DNA from: an uncultured Roseburia sp.
Lineage (GTDB): Bacteria; Bacillota; Clostridia; Lachnospirales; Lachnospiraceae
Direction of reading: 5' to 3'
Assembly: GCA_910587865.1 (NCBI GenBank)
Contig: CAJUNX010000014.1
Coordinates: 64,914-80,592 of the forward strand
DNA: 15,679 nucleotides
The translations under genes and the position numbers were made by a program. Positions 1 to 6,315 of the stretch are shown here, in pieces. Numbering within the stretch: the stretch's first letter is position 1; every line of letters starts with the position of its first letter. The notes beneath the pieces are model-generated. The model had not been told where the DNA came from and ran no database searches. It was given only the letters and a program-made list of their open reading frames with translations.

Positions 1-31
1 TCCCGGTCGCGCCGTTTTCCTTCCGACGGCC

Positions 32-1234
32 TTACGCCATACGGATCATCTGCAGCACGTTTCCGAGTTCCGCCGCCTTTTGCTCATACTGCCCCTCGCT
101 CATGCACGCTGTGATAAACCCGAGTTCTCCGCTCACGCCCTCTGCCGTCACATACTCCACGCCGCCGAACACTGCTTCCACGGCTTCCTTTGGCGCAGTC
201 GTACGTACAAAATACTGTTTTGTCATCTTTTTATAATCGGTCAGCTCTAATTTCTTTGAGCTCCACTCCACCGCAATATTGGTGTCCAGATGCTTTGCCA
301 TCTCCACGACATCCGCCACAACCGCGCTCGCGGTCGGGAGTTTTCCTGCCCCGCTTCCGTAAAACATCGCATCCCCGAGCACATTTCCATGTACGAAGAC
401 CGCGTTAAACACATCATTTACGCTGTAGAGCGGATGCGACGGAGGAAGAAGATGCGGAGCCACCAGCGCCGCATAGCCATCCCCGTCTTTTTTGCTGACC
501 GCAAGCAGTTTGATCGCGCGGCCCATCGCCTTCGCATAACGAATATCAGCCGCACTGATTCCGGTGATTCCCTCGGTATAAATATCCTCAAAATCCACCT
601 GCTGCCCACACACCAGGGAGGTTAAAATCGCAATTTTCCGGCAGGCGTCATACCCTTCTATATCCGCCGTGGGGTCTTTTTCCGCATAGCCCTTTGCCTG
701 TGCGTCCCGCAAAACATCATCAAATTCGAGTCCTTCCTCCGTCATTTTTGTCATCATATAGTTCGTCGTCCCGTTGACGATACCGGTAATCTCCTCGATC
801 TCGTCCGCGGTCAGACAGGTATTTAAGGAGCGGATAATCGGAATGCCACCGCCGACGCTCGCCTCGAACATGAAATTCACGTTTTTCTCCTTCGCGACCG
901 CGATCAGCTCCGCTCCCTTTGCCGCCACCAGGGCCTTATTCGAGGTCGTGACATGCTTCCCCGCCTCTAACATCGCCCGGACAAATGTATAAGCCGGCTC
1001 CACACCGCCCATCGTCTCCACGACGATCGCCACCTCCGGATCGTCCGCAATCACACGGTAATCATGCACCAGAAGCTCCTGCACCGGATCCCCCGGAAAA
1101 TCCCTGAGATCCAGCACATACTTCAGCGCGATCTCATCGCCGGCACGCTTCGCAATGCTGTCCCTGTTAATCTTTAAAACCTCCGCCACACCGGAACCGA
1201 TCGTCCCGTATCCCATCACTGCTATCCTTATCAT
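32..1234 (-). CDS. hom: Homoserine dehydrogenase
   Basis: NAD(P)-dependent enzyme that reduces aspartate semialdehyde to homoserine, the branch point to threonine and methionine; cytoplasmic. Visible features of the 400-residue product are the N-terminal dinucleotide-binding loop GYGTIGSG (residues 9-16), TTSNKALVAAKG around the conserved Lys100, GIVNGTTNYM (151-160), the DPTADIEGYDACRK catalytic segment (187-200) and GSGAGKLPTASAVV (293-306). A short C-terminal region (about 340-400) resembles a reduced ACT regulatory domain. A longer in-frame start exists at 1270, but the start at 1234 gives the normal N-terminus MIRIAVMGYG and has GGAGGAG ten bases upstream, inside the last codons of the preceding gene. 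Only four bases separate it from that gene, so the two are probably co-transcribed and translationally coupled. After the stop, AAGGAA near 17-22 could be the SD of a further gene outside the window. Confidence 0.96.
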   Translation of the reverse strand: MIRIAVMGYGTIGSGVAEVLKINRDSIAKRAGDEIALKYVLDLRDFPGDPVQELLVHDYRVIADDPEVAIVVETMGGVEPAYTFVRAMLEAGKHVTTSNKALVAAKGAELIAVAKEKNVNFMFEASVGGGIPIIRSLNTCLTADEIEEITGIVNGTTNYMMTKMTEEGLEFDDVLRDAQAKGYAEKDPTADIEGYDACRKIAILTSLVCGQQVDFEDIYTEGITGISAADIRYAKAMGRAIKLLAVSKKDGDGYAALVAPHLLPPSHPLYSVNDVFNAVFVHGNVLGDAMFYGSGAGKLPTASAVVADVVEMAKHLDTNIAVEWSSKKLELTDYKKMTKQYFVRTTAPKEAVEAVFGGVEYVTAEGVSGELGFITACMSEGQYEQKAAELGNVLQMIRMA

Positions 1235-1238
1235 ATCT

Positions 1239-1688
1239 TTACAACTCCTCCATTCCAAGAATCTTAACATAATGAATCCCCGGCTGCTCCTCGATATGCT
1301 TCACCATCTCCGTCATATCGCCGGTCTGCGGCAGCACATCCACAGAGAGCGTCAGAGACGCAATCCCGTTGATCGGGATACTCTGATGAATCGTCAGAAT
1401 ATTTGCATGGAAATCTGCTACCGTTTTTAACACCACTGACAGCAGGCCGGGCTCGTCATCTAACTGGATGACCATTGTGATCGTCTTTCCCTTCGCCGTC
1501 TCATGAAACGGAAAAATATCATCCTTGTACTTATAAAAGGAACTCCGGCTGATCCCGACATACTCCGTCGCTTCCTGCACCGATTCGATCCGCTTCGAAT
1601 CCAGAAGCCGCTTTGCCTCCACAACGCGCAGCAGCACATCCGGCACCGCCTTTTCCTTTAATACGTAATACTGTCCCTTTTCTTTCAT
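1239..1688 (-). CDS. pheB: UPF0735-type ACT-domain protein (PheB-like)
   Basis: Small cytoplasmic ACT-domain protein of 149 residues, the usual family length. The N-terminal half has a helix-turn-helix-like segment (about 36-55, SVQEATEYVGISRSSFYKYK). The C-terminal half is an ACT domain (about 70-149) beginning ITMVIQLDDEPGLLSVVL. ACT domains bind amino acids. The family was named for a gene near pheA in Bacillus, but its biochemical role is not settled. Its place four bases upstream of hom suggests amino-acid-responsive control of the aspartate-family branch, which is inference. The start codon at 1688 gives the family-typical N-terminus, although the SD (GAGGAAAC) is further away than usual, about 10-13 bases. 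A promoter and a terminator-like hairpin lie upstream. Confidence 0.9.
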   Translation of the reverse strand: MKEKGQYYVLKEKAVPDVLLRVVEAKRLLDSKRIESVQEATEYVGISRSSFYKYKDDIFPFHETAKGKTITMVIQLDDEPGLLSVVLKTVADFHANILTIHQSIPINGIASLTLSVDVLPQTGDMTEMVKHIEEQPGIHYVKILGMEEL

Positions 1689-1777
1689 GCCGCTCTGTTT
1701 CCTCTTTTCCTTGTGTCTGGCCGGTAAGGAAGCTCCCGGTATTCCTTCTCACACCGACAGCTGTCCTCACCTGAAAG

Positions 1778-1806
1778 ATAATAACACAAAGAGGCTGCCA
1801 TCGCAA
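1778..1806 (-). promoter_or_regulatory. Candidate sigma-A promoter for pheB-hom
   Basis: On the minus strand, TTGCGA (1801-1806) is followed after 17 bases by TATTAT (1778-1783). Spacing is ideal and both boxes are near consensus. The predicted transcript would start near 1771, leaving a leader of roughly 80 bases that contains a short palindrome (GACAGCTGTC). The -35 box lies inside the terminator-like hairpin at 1788-1813. Confidence 0.5.
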
Positions 1807-1813
1807 CCTCTTT
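1788..1813 (-). terminator. Terminator-like hairpin after the gene remnant
   Basis: AAAGAGGTTGC and GCAGCCTCTTT form an 11-base stem with one G-U pair around a four-base loop. On the minus strand it is followed by TGTGTTATTATC, a broken T-rich tract. It lies 46 bases after the end of the remnant and before pheB, so it probably ends transcription from upstream. It shares bases with the pheB promoter. Confidence 0.5.
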
Positions 1814-1859
1814 TCAAAACTTACACACAGCAGTCGGCACGGGAACGGAACCCCCGGGA

Positions 1860-2089
1860 TCAGAACGAACGGCTTCCTCCTCCGTGTGTCCTCCCGCTGC
1901 TGCTCGTATGCGTGCTGCTGCGCCCCGTATCTGCGGATGTACGTGTGCTGCTACTGCTATTGCTATTGTCCGTCTGGGAGCTGGTCTGCACCCGGCGCTG
2001 TGTTATTGTCTCACTCTCGCATTTGTCCTCTTTCACCCTCAGATGAATCCGCCGTCGCAATTGGAACATTTCAAACCGGCTGCCGCCAT
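1860..2089 (-). pseudogene. Chimeric remnant: start of a zinc-ribbon gene joined to the tail of a TPM gene
   Basis: A perfect SD (AGGAGG, 2095-2100) lies five bases before ATG at 2089. That frame reads MAAAGLKCSNCDGGFI and then stops. Nine of its 16 residues match the start of the zinc-ribbon protein encoded at 2986-4134 (MAVISFKCPNCDGELI). In another frame the DNA continues as LRVKEDK...ETITQRRVQ and a Ser/Thr-rich tail ending THGGGSRSF, closing at 1860. This matches the C-terminus of the neighbouring TPM protein (LRVREDR...QTLTHRRIP, ending SHGGGGRSF). It therefore looks like the two ends of a former zinc-ribbon/TPM gene pair, joined by an internal deletion with loss of frame. A 69-codon open frame from 2066 covers the tail part, but it lacks an SD. 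It may still be transcribed; I expect no functional product except possibly the 16-residue peptide. Confidence 0.7.
1894..1925. repeat. 32-bp direct repeat, copy 1 (remnant tail)
   Basis: This stretch is identical to 2193-2224. It encodes the GRSSTHTSSSG segment of the Ser/Gly/His tail, here in the gene remnant. The flanking tail sequence is similar but diverged. Confidence 0.9.
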
Positions 2090-2110
2090 CTGTACCTCCT
2101 GTTCCATAAC

Positions 2111-2152
2111 AGAAAACGGATTTGCCCGCAGCCGCGGACAGATCCGTTTTCT
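2111..2152 (-). terminator. Strong hairpin at the end of the prfB/zinc-ribbon/TPM unit
   Basis: AGAAAACGGAT and ATCCGTTTTCT are perfect 11-base arms. Inside them a second arm pair (TGTCCGC with GCGGGCA, one mismatch) extends the stem. The hairpin begins seven bases after the TPM stop codon. The following T content (TTTTCTGTTATG on the minus strand) is modest, so it may act by structure or as an mRNA 3' end. Confidence 0.65.
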
Positions 2153-2158
2153 ACCCTG

Positions 2159-2989
2159 TCAAAAGCTTCTGCCGCCGCCTCCGTGGCTGCGTCCGCTGCT
2201 GCTCGTATGCGTGCTGCTGCGCCCGGCGCTGCTGTGTCCGCCGCCCGACGTCTCCCTTGGAATCCGCCGGTGCGTCAGCGTCTGATTGATAAACCGGTCC
2301 TCCCGCACCCTGAGGTCAAGATGTCCGTTCCCACGGAAATCATAGTGGAAGGTCGGCGATTTCAGCCGGTATTTTCCCACCACGGACAGCCAGACAATCA
2401 CGCTGCACAAAATGCCAAGCGCAAGGGCAATCAAAAATTCGACAAATGTAATGCTCCGATAACGCGAAACTTTTCCCGTCTCGGTATCATAATTATACTG
2501 ACCATTCGGTATCCCGTCCTCGTAATACCGTTCCACACCGTCAAGCATCACAGACAGACATGCCTTGTATTCCCCGTCCGTGATCTCCTCGTATGCGTCA
2601 TCAAGAATCCGCTCGATCCGCTCATCCGTCAGGTAGCGGATCGCGATCCCGCAGGTAGATATGTATATCTGCCGGTTATCCATGTCGATGACAACCGCCA
2701 CGCCGTCCTCCTGCTCCGGGGAATGCTCGTCAAAGAAATCATCTGCAAACGCCATCGTCGACTTCCCGCCGGTATCCGATGTCGTCACCGCAAAAATATT
2801 CCATCCGCTTGCTTCCTTCAAAGCAAGAATCTGCTCCTCAACCGCCTTTTGTTCACTCTGTGTTAAAAGCCCGGCATCATCATAGACATTCCGCCCGTCT
2901 GCACTCTCCTCCGCCGCACAAACGGTGACGCTTCCCAGGGTGACGATCAGCAAAAACACAAAAAAGAACGCTCTGATTCTTCTTCTCAT
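2159..2989 (-). CDS. TPM-domain membrane protein (YdjH-like)
   Basis: Secreted-domain membrane protein of 276 residues. A signal peptide or N-terminal anchor (1-26, MRRRIRAFFFVFLLIVTLGS then VTVCAAEE) precedes a TPM domain (about 35-160, NVYDDAGLLTQSEQ, later DNRQIYISTCGIAIRYLTDERIERILDDA). A membrane span follows (about 179-205), then a basic region and a low-complexity Ser/Gly/His tail ending SHGGGGRSF. TPM domains occur in thylakoid PSII-repair proteins and in many bacterial envelope proteins; phosphatase activity has been reported for some, and none is assigned here. A longer frame to 3160 exists, but the start at 2989 gives the signal peptide, has GGAGG nine bases upstream, and overlaps the preceding gene by four bases (ATGA). 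The domain layout fits Bacillus YdjH, a partner of the zinc-ribbon and SPFH proteins encoded upstream. Confidence 0.88.
   Translation of the reverse strand: MRRRIRAFFFVFLLIVTLGSVTVCAAEESADGRNVYDDAGLLTQSEQKAVEEQILALKEASGWNIFAVTTSDTGGKSTMAFADDFFDEHSPEQEDGVAVVIDMDNRQIYISTCGIAIRYLTDERIERILDDAYEEITDGEYKACLSVMLDGVERYYEDGIPNGQYNYDTETGKVSRYRSITFVEFLIALALGILCSVIVWLSVVGKYRLKSPTFHYDFRGNGHLDLRVREDRFINQTLTHRRIPRETSGGGHSSAGRSSTHTSSSGRSHGGGGRSF
2193..2224. repeat. 32-bp direct repeat, copy 2 (TPM gene tail)
   Basis: Identical to 1894-1925, 299 bases away, in the same coding context: the end of the TPM gene here and the end of the remnant there. It marks the shared origin of the two tails. Confidence 0.9.
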
Positions 2990-4134
2990 ATGAAAAATCC
3001 TCCGATCAGCCCGAGTATAAACGTCAGAAGACCGGCAATCCCGCTGACGAGCGCAAGCTTTTTCCGATCCACCGGCAGTTCCCCGCAGACCCGGCCATTC
3101 TGTCCGTTCATGGAGTAATAATAGATCTTTCCGTTTCTCCCGCGATATGTAATCGTCCACACCGGAAGCAGCACATAGGACCAGTTTTCCCGCTTCGGAC
3201 GAAAATCCGAACGCTGCATGGTAACGGAATTAAATCCTGTGACCGTGTCGCGCAGCATCTTCTGCGCACTTTCGCGCATCTCTCCCTGCATCTTTCCGGC
3301 CACCTCCGTCTGGCGGATATCCCGGCATTCCGCCAGAAAGCCTGACAGATATCCCATGTGGAATTCCTTCATTCGCTGGAAATCATACGGAAGTACCCCG
3401 GCTGCCAGCTTCGCGTTTGCCTTGCGCAGGGCATTTTCCGGCAGGTTTCGGAGGGAAATATCCCCCTCGCGGCGGACGGCATAATGCTTTGTCTCCGTAT
3501 ATTCGATATCCCCTGTCCGCCACACACGGATATTGCGCGCGGTACCGTCCATCCGTCCCTCCAGCTCGACATCGTAAAGCCAGTACGGAAAATAGACACC
3601 TGACATGCGCTCGATCTGCTTTTTCTGAAAAAAGGCACGCGGGACAAACTTCTTCGCCGAGACATAATCCAAAAATCTAGTCTCCGCCTCCTGACGCGTC
3701 ACCTCAAACGGAATGACCCGGTTCGGCAGAAGCTCTCCCGAGAGCCGCCCTCCGATCACGACAGGATTGTGGCAGTAATAGCAGAACGTTGCCGCCGTCG
3801 TCCTGTCGGTTATGATCTCGGCTCCGCAGGACGGACAGGTGTAGATTACCGCCTCCTCCTGCTGCGTCTCATCTCCCGGCGCACCGGCAGCTCTCCCGTC
3901 CGCACCGCCCGTTGTCCCTGCACTGCCGCCGGTCATTCTTCTGGTCCTGTCGCTGCCGCCAGCCATACTGCTCCCCGGCGCATCGTTTTTTTCCCCTGCA
4001 CTGGCAGGTTTCATCGCATCAAGTTCCGGCTGGGAAAAAAGAGAGGCGCAGTACTCGCATTTATACTTCTGGGTAGACGGATCAAAAATCAGCTCTCCAT
4101 CACAATTTGGGCATTTAAAACTGATAACCGCCAT
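2986..4134 (-). CDS. Double zinc-ribbon membrane protein (YdjG-like, TFIIB-type ribbon)
   Basis: Membrane-associated protein of 382 residues. It starts with one zinc ribbon (Cys8, Cys11, Cys26, Cys29), then a Gly/Ala/Ser-rich linker (about 41-93), a second ribbon (Cys100, Cys103, Cys118, Cys121), a conserved middle region (IPFEVTRQEAETRFLDYV; RMSGVYFPYWLYDVELEG) and a C-terminal span (about 360-382, LALVSGIAGLLTFILGLIGG). Databases usually call this family TFIIB-type zinc-ribbon proteins, but the membrane anchor argues against a transcription role. Bacillus YdjG has a comparable plan and works with the TPM and SPFH partners found on either side here. I chose ATG 4134 (SD GAGG, seven bases away, in ATGAGGAAAAAC) over the in-frame ATG at 4146, which lacks an SD. 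It overlaps the TPM gene by four bases. Confidence 0.87.
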   Translation of the reverse strand: MAVISFKCPNCDGELIFDPSTQKYKCEYCASLFSQPELDAMKPASAGEKNDAPGSSMAGGSDRTRRMTGGSAGTTGGADGRAAGAPGDETQQEEAVIYTCPSCGAEIITDRTTAATFCYYCHNPVVIGGRLSGELLPNRVIPFEVTRQEAETRFLDYVSAKKFVPRAFFQKKQIERMSGVYFPYWLYDVELEGRMDGTARNIRVWRTGDIEYTETKHYAVRREGDISLRNLPENALRKANAKLAAGVLPYDFQRMKEFHMGYLSGFLAECRDIRQTEVAGKMQGEMRESAQKMLRDTVTGFNSVTMQRSDFRPKRENWSYVLLPVWTITYRGRNGKIYYYSMNGQNGRVCGELPVDRKKLALVSGIAGLLTFILGLIGGFFI

Positions 4135-4195
4135 GTTTTTCCTCATTTCTGCGGCGCCGGCTCACAGCGCCGCTCATCCATTCTCTGCTCTGCAC
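4115..4195 (-). CDS. Possible 26-residue ORF overlapping the start of the zinc-ribbon gene
   Basis: In the 94-base gap after the SPFH gene, a strong SD (AGGAGG, 4204-4209) lies eight bases before GTG at 4195. The frame reads 26 codons (VQSREWMSGA, then an Arg-rich stretch) and stops at 4115, 20 bases inside the zinc-ribbon gene in another frame. It could couple translation across the hairpin at 4151-4173. The only evidence is the SD and spacing; the peptide resembles nothing I recognise. Confidence 0.3.
   Translation of the reverse strand: MQSREWMSGAVSRRRRNEEKHGGYQF
4151..4173 (-). other. GC-rich intercistronic hairpin before the zinc-ribbon gene
   Basis: GCGGCGC and GCGCCGC pair as a perfect seven-base stem around a nine-base loop, ending 10 bases before the SD of the zinc-ribbon gene. 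There is no T tract, so it is not a classical terminator. It could be an RNA processing or translation-control element. Confidence 0.5.
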
Positions 4196-4228
4196 GCTTT
4201 TGTCCTCCTGCCAAAGCCGCACGGCGCG

Positions 4229-5536
4229 CTAAGCTCTCGGCTTTCCGCAGTCGCTGCAGAATTTTCCGGTATTTACCGCCCCGCACTCACACGTCCACTC
4301 CGCTTTGGGCGCCGGTTTCCCGCACTCACTGCAGAATTTCCCGGTATTTACCGCCCCGCACTCACATGTCCAGCCGATCCTCGGCGCGGGCGCCGGTTTC
4401 CCGCACTCACTGCAGAACTTTCCGGTATTTACCGCCCCGCATTCACACGTCCAGCCGCCGGCCGTACCCGCGGACTGCTGCGTTCCCGCGGCCGTCATCC
4501 CCGGATTCATGCCGCCGGCTGCCGGTCCCGGCTGGCCCATCCCCGCCATATCGCCCGGCGTCTGCAGGGATCCAAGCCCCGAGAGCGTTCCGTTTAAGGT
4601 ATTCATGCCCATGCCGACACCCATGAATGCATTCATCGCACCGCCCGTATTCGATCCGGCATCGCGGATGCCCTGCGTGACATTCTTTACCGCCATCCCG
4701 CGCAGGACGTTAAAGTCCGTTCCGAGCATAGCGCCCTCGTTTCGCATATTGATCAGCTTCTGCGATTCCTCGTCATAGGAGACACTCGCGATACCCACGG
4801 CCTGAATCTCCATCCCGCGCATCTGGTTCCACTCCTCGTCGAGCACATCCGCCATGTACTTTCCGAGCTCCCTGGCCTTTGAAGCCACATAAGAAATCCG
4901 CGTCCCGTCCGCAGACATCTGATTGATCGAGGACCCCAGCGCCTCTAAAAACTCCGACATATACTGGTCGTTGATCGACTCGATATCCACCCTGTCACGG
5001 TTTCTCGGAATTACCTCCGCGTAAAACTGAAGCGGATTCGTAATTTTCACCGAATAGGTCCCGTGCGCGCGCAGAAAAAGCTCCGCGTTGTAAAAGCTGT
5101 CAAAATAATTGATCGGGTTGCGGGTTCCGAATTTGATCCCCTTGATCTCCTGGAGATTGATAAAGAATACCTTCTGGACCGTCGGCGTCTGTCCGCCGTA
5201 TTTGATGCGGTTAAACGCTTCCTTTAACGTATCGCCGAACTGACCGTTAAACAGAGAAGGCATGGAGGAATTGTCCACTTTATAATACCCCGGCTCCGCC
5301 GTGTAATCGACGACCTTTCCGCCGTCCACTAACATCATAAACTGATTGTCATAGACATGGATGATCGAGCCGTTGCTGACCGTATCATTCGTTCCCTTTA
5401 CATTCTGGCCTCTGCGGATCAGTACGCCGTTTGTAAATACGGTCCGCTCCCCCATGTCATTTGCCTCATAAACCTCCAGCCACTGATCGGCAAAGCCGCC
5501 GGCTGTCGCCTGTCCCAATGCGCGAATAATTCCCAT
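4229..5536 (-). CDS. SPFH-domain protein with three C-terminal zinc ribbons (YdjI-like)
   Basis: 435-residue protein of the SPFH/virion-core-like group. The N-terminus (MGIIRALGQATAGGFADQWLE) is typical of Bacillus YdjI-type proteins. The SPFH region covers about 30-270 (GVLIRRGQNVKGTN; AHGTYSVKITNPLQF; GMEIQAVGIASVSYDEES). A Gly/Met/Ala-rich linker (about 295-360) leads to three near-identical zinc ribbons at about 362-388, 389-413 and 414-435, each reading WTCECGAVNTGKFCS(E/D)CGKP. SPFH proteins organise membrane domains; YdjI in Bacillus helps recruit PspA to the membrane. GAGGAGG lies six bases before ATG 5536. It follows the Tim44-like gene by 17 bases. Cysteine spacing (CxC, then CxxC) is kept in all three units, so each can be expected to bind zinc. 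One ribbon is what I would expect for this family, which makes the tripling unusual. Confidence 0.92.
   Translation of the reverse strand: MGIIRALGQATAGGFADQWLEVYEANDMGERTVFTNGVLIRRGQNVKGTNDTVSNGSIIHVYDNQFMMLVDGGKVVDYTAEPGYYKVDNSSMPSLFNGQFGDTLKEAFNRIKYGGQTPTVQKVFFINLQEIKGIKFGTRNPINYFDSFYNAELFLRAHGTYSVKITNPLQFYAEVIPRNRDRVDIESINDQYMSEFLEALGSSINQMSADGTRISYVASKARELGKYMADVLDEEWNQMRGMEIQAVGIASVSYDEESQKLINMRNEGAMLGTDFNVLRGMAVKNVTQGIRDAGSNTGGAMNAFMGVGMGMNTLNGTLSGLGSLQTPGDMAGMGQPGPAAGGMNPGMTAAGTQQSAGTAGGWTCECGAVNTGKFCSECGKPAPAPRIGWTCECGAVNTGKFCSECGKPAPKAEWTCECGAVNTGKFCSDCGKPRA
4232..4453. repeat. Three tandem zinc-ribbon coding repeats
   Basis: Three in-frame units within the SPFH gene with start-to-start periods of 75 and 81 bases (25 and 27 codons). 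The core encoding GAVNTGKFCS is nearly identical in DNA in all copies. Units differ mainly in the linker after CGKP (APAPRIG, APKAE, RA). Confidence 0.93.
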
Positions 5537-5553
5537 GGTGCTCCTCCTCGTCT

Positions 5554-6315
5554 TTAAATCCGGTGGTAATCCACCTCATAATACCGATGAAATGTCCACA
5601 CCCTGCGATTGACCGGCGTGACAGCCAGCCCGCAGTATTCGCACTTCATCGCACCGAGACTGGTAATGGGCGCCCCGCAGTTCGGGCAGGTGGTGCCCAC
5701 CGCAGTTCCTGCCCCGATTTTCTTTTCATCCTGTATGTATACCAGCTCCGTGTTATATTTTGTCTGCCGTTTTCTCTCCTTCTCCCCCTCTGTGACGACG
5801 CCGTCCTTCTCCTTATAATGGATATGTTCGACCGCACTCTGAAAAGTGATCGTACAGGTACCGTTCTTTTTCTGATAGTTCGCAATCTCCGTCTGGTGAA
5901 TCCGGATCTGCGTATAGACCTCCCGCACCCCGGCCGCCCGGTTATCCGCGATCTGATTCTCCACCTGGGAGCGCAGATTTTTCCCGTCATCGGAAATCCG
6001 CCCGACGTCCCCTGCCGTCACCGCAGAAAGCGCGGCAACAAGCAGGTTCTCCGCCAGCTTGCGGAATTCATCCAAATGAAAATCCGGAAAATCTTTTGCA
6101 ATCTGCGGCGCAAAAATCCGGGTCATCGCAGAGACGGATTTCGGTGTCTCGGCCAGCACATCCGCCTGGCGGCTGATCCCGTCGGCAAGTGACTTTGTGC
6201 CGAACGCCGCCATGGAAATCTGCTCGATTTTATGTTTTATCACAACATATCCCGCAAAACCGCCGCCGAGAACTACCACCGCAACGATCAGGCCCGCGAC
6301 CCATCCGCTACTCAT
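5554..6315 (-). CDS. Tim44-like membrane protein with C-terminal zinc ribbon
   Basis: 253-residue protein. It has one N-terminal membrane span (about 5-26, WVAGLIVAVVVLGGGFAGYVVI), a connecting region, a Tim44/NTF2-like domain (about 75-195, DFPDFHLDEFRKLAENLLVAAL; ITFQSAVEHIHY) and a zinc ribbon (Cys210, Cys213, Cys225, Cys228; CPNCGAPITSLGAMKCEYCG). Related annotations are zinc-ribbon transport protein or Tim44-like protein. No transport activity is shown, and the fold call is by pattern. Its ATG lies inside the end of prfB (eight-base overlap) with GGAG four bases upstream, so it is translated from the prfB transcript. It opens the four-gene membrane set that continues with the SPFH protein. 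Three of the four products carry zinc ribbons, which suggests a shared assembly; this is inference. Confidence 0.8.
   Translation of the reverse strand: MSSGWVAGLIVAVVVLGGGFAGYVVIKHKIEQISMAAFGTKSLADGISRQADVLAETPKSVSAMTRIFAPQIAKDFPDFHLDEFRKLAENLLVAALSAVTAGDVGRISDDGKNLRSQVENQIADNRAAGVREVYTQIRIHQTEIANYQKKNGTCTITFQSAVEHIHYKEKDGVVTEGEKERKRQTKYNTELVYIQDEKKIGAGTAVGTTCPNCGAPITSLGAMKCEYCGLAVTPVNRRVWTFHRYYEVDYHRI

Noticed and set aside
1860..2066. 69-codon open frame beginning MFQLRRRIHLRV as a real gene
   Set aside because: It has no SD. The SD upstream serves an ATG in another frame, and the sequence matches the TPM tail, so a remnant is the better explanation.
1687..2866. Plus-strand open frames across the remnant and TPM gene
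   Set aside because: They are Cys/Ser/Leu-rich low-complexity antisense products of the repetitive tails and Cys-poor genes, without SDs or recognisable domains.
2990..3160. N-terminal extension of the TPM protein
   Set aside because: It runs through the upstream zinc-ribbon gene in another frame and would bury the signal peptide. ATG 2989 has its own SD.
3769..4778. Long plus-strand open frames opposite the SPFH zinc ribbons
   Set aside because: Their repeats (such as PHSLQNFPVFTAPHSH) are antisense of the tandem zinc-ribbon codons and GC-rich linker; no SD or domain supports them.
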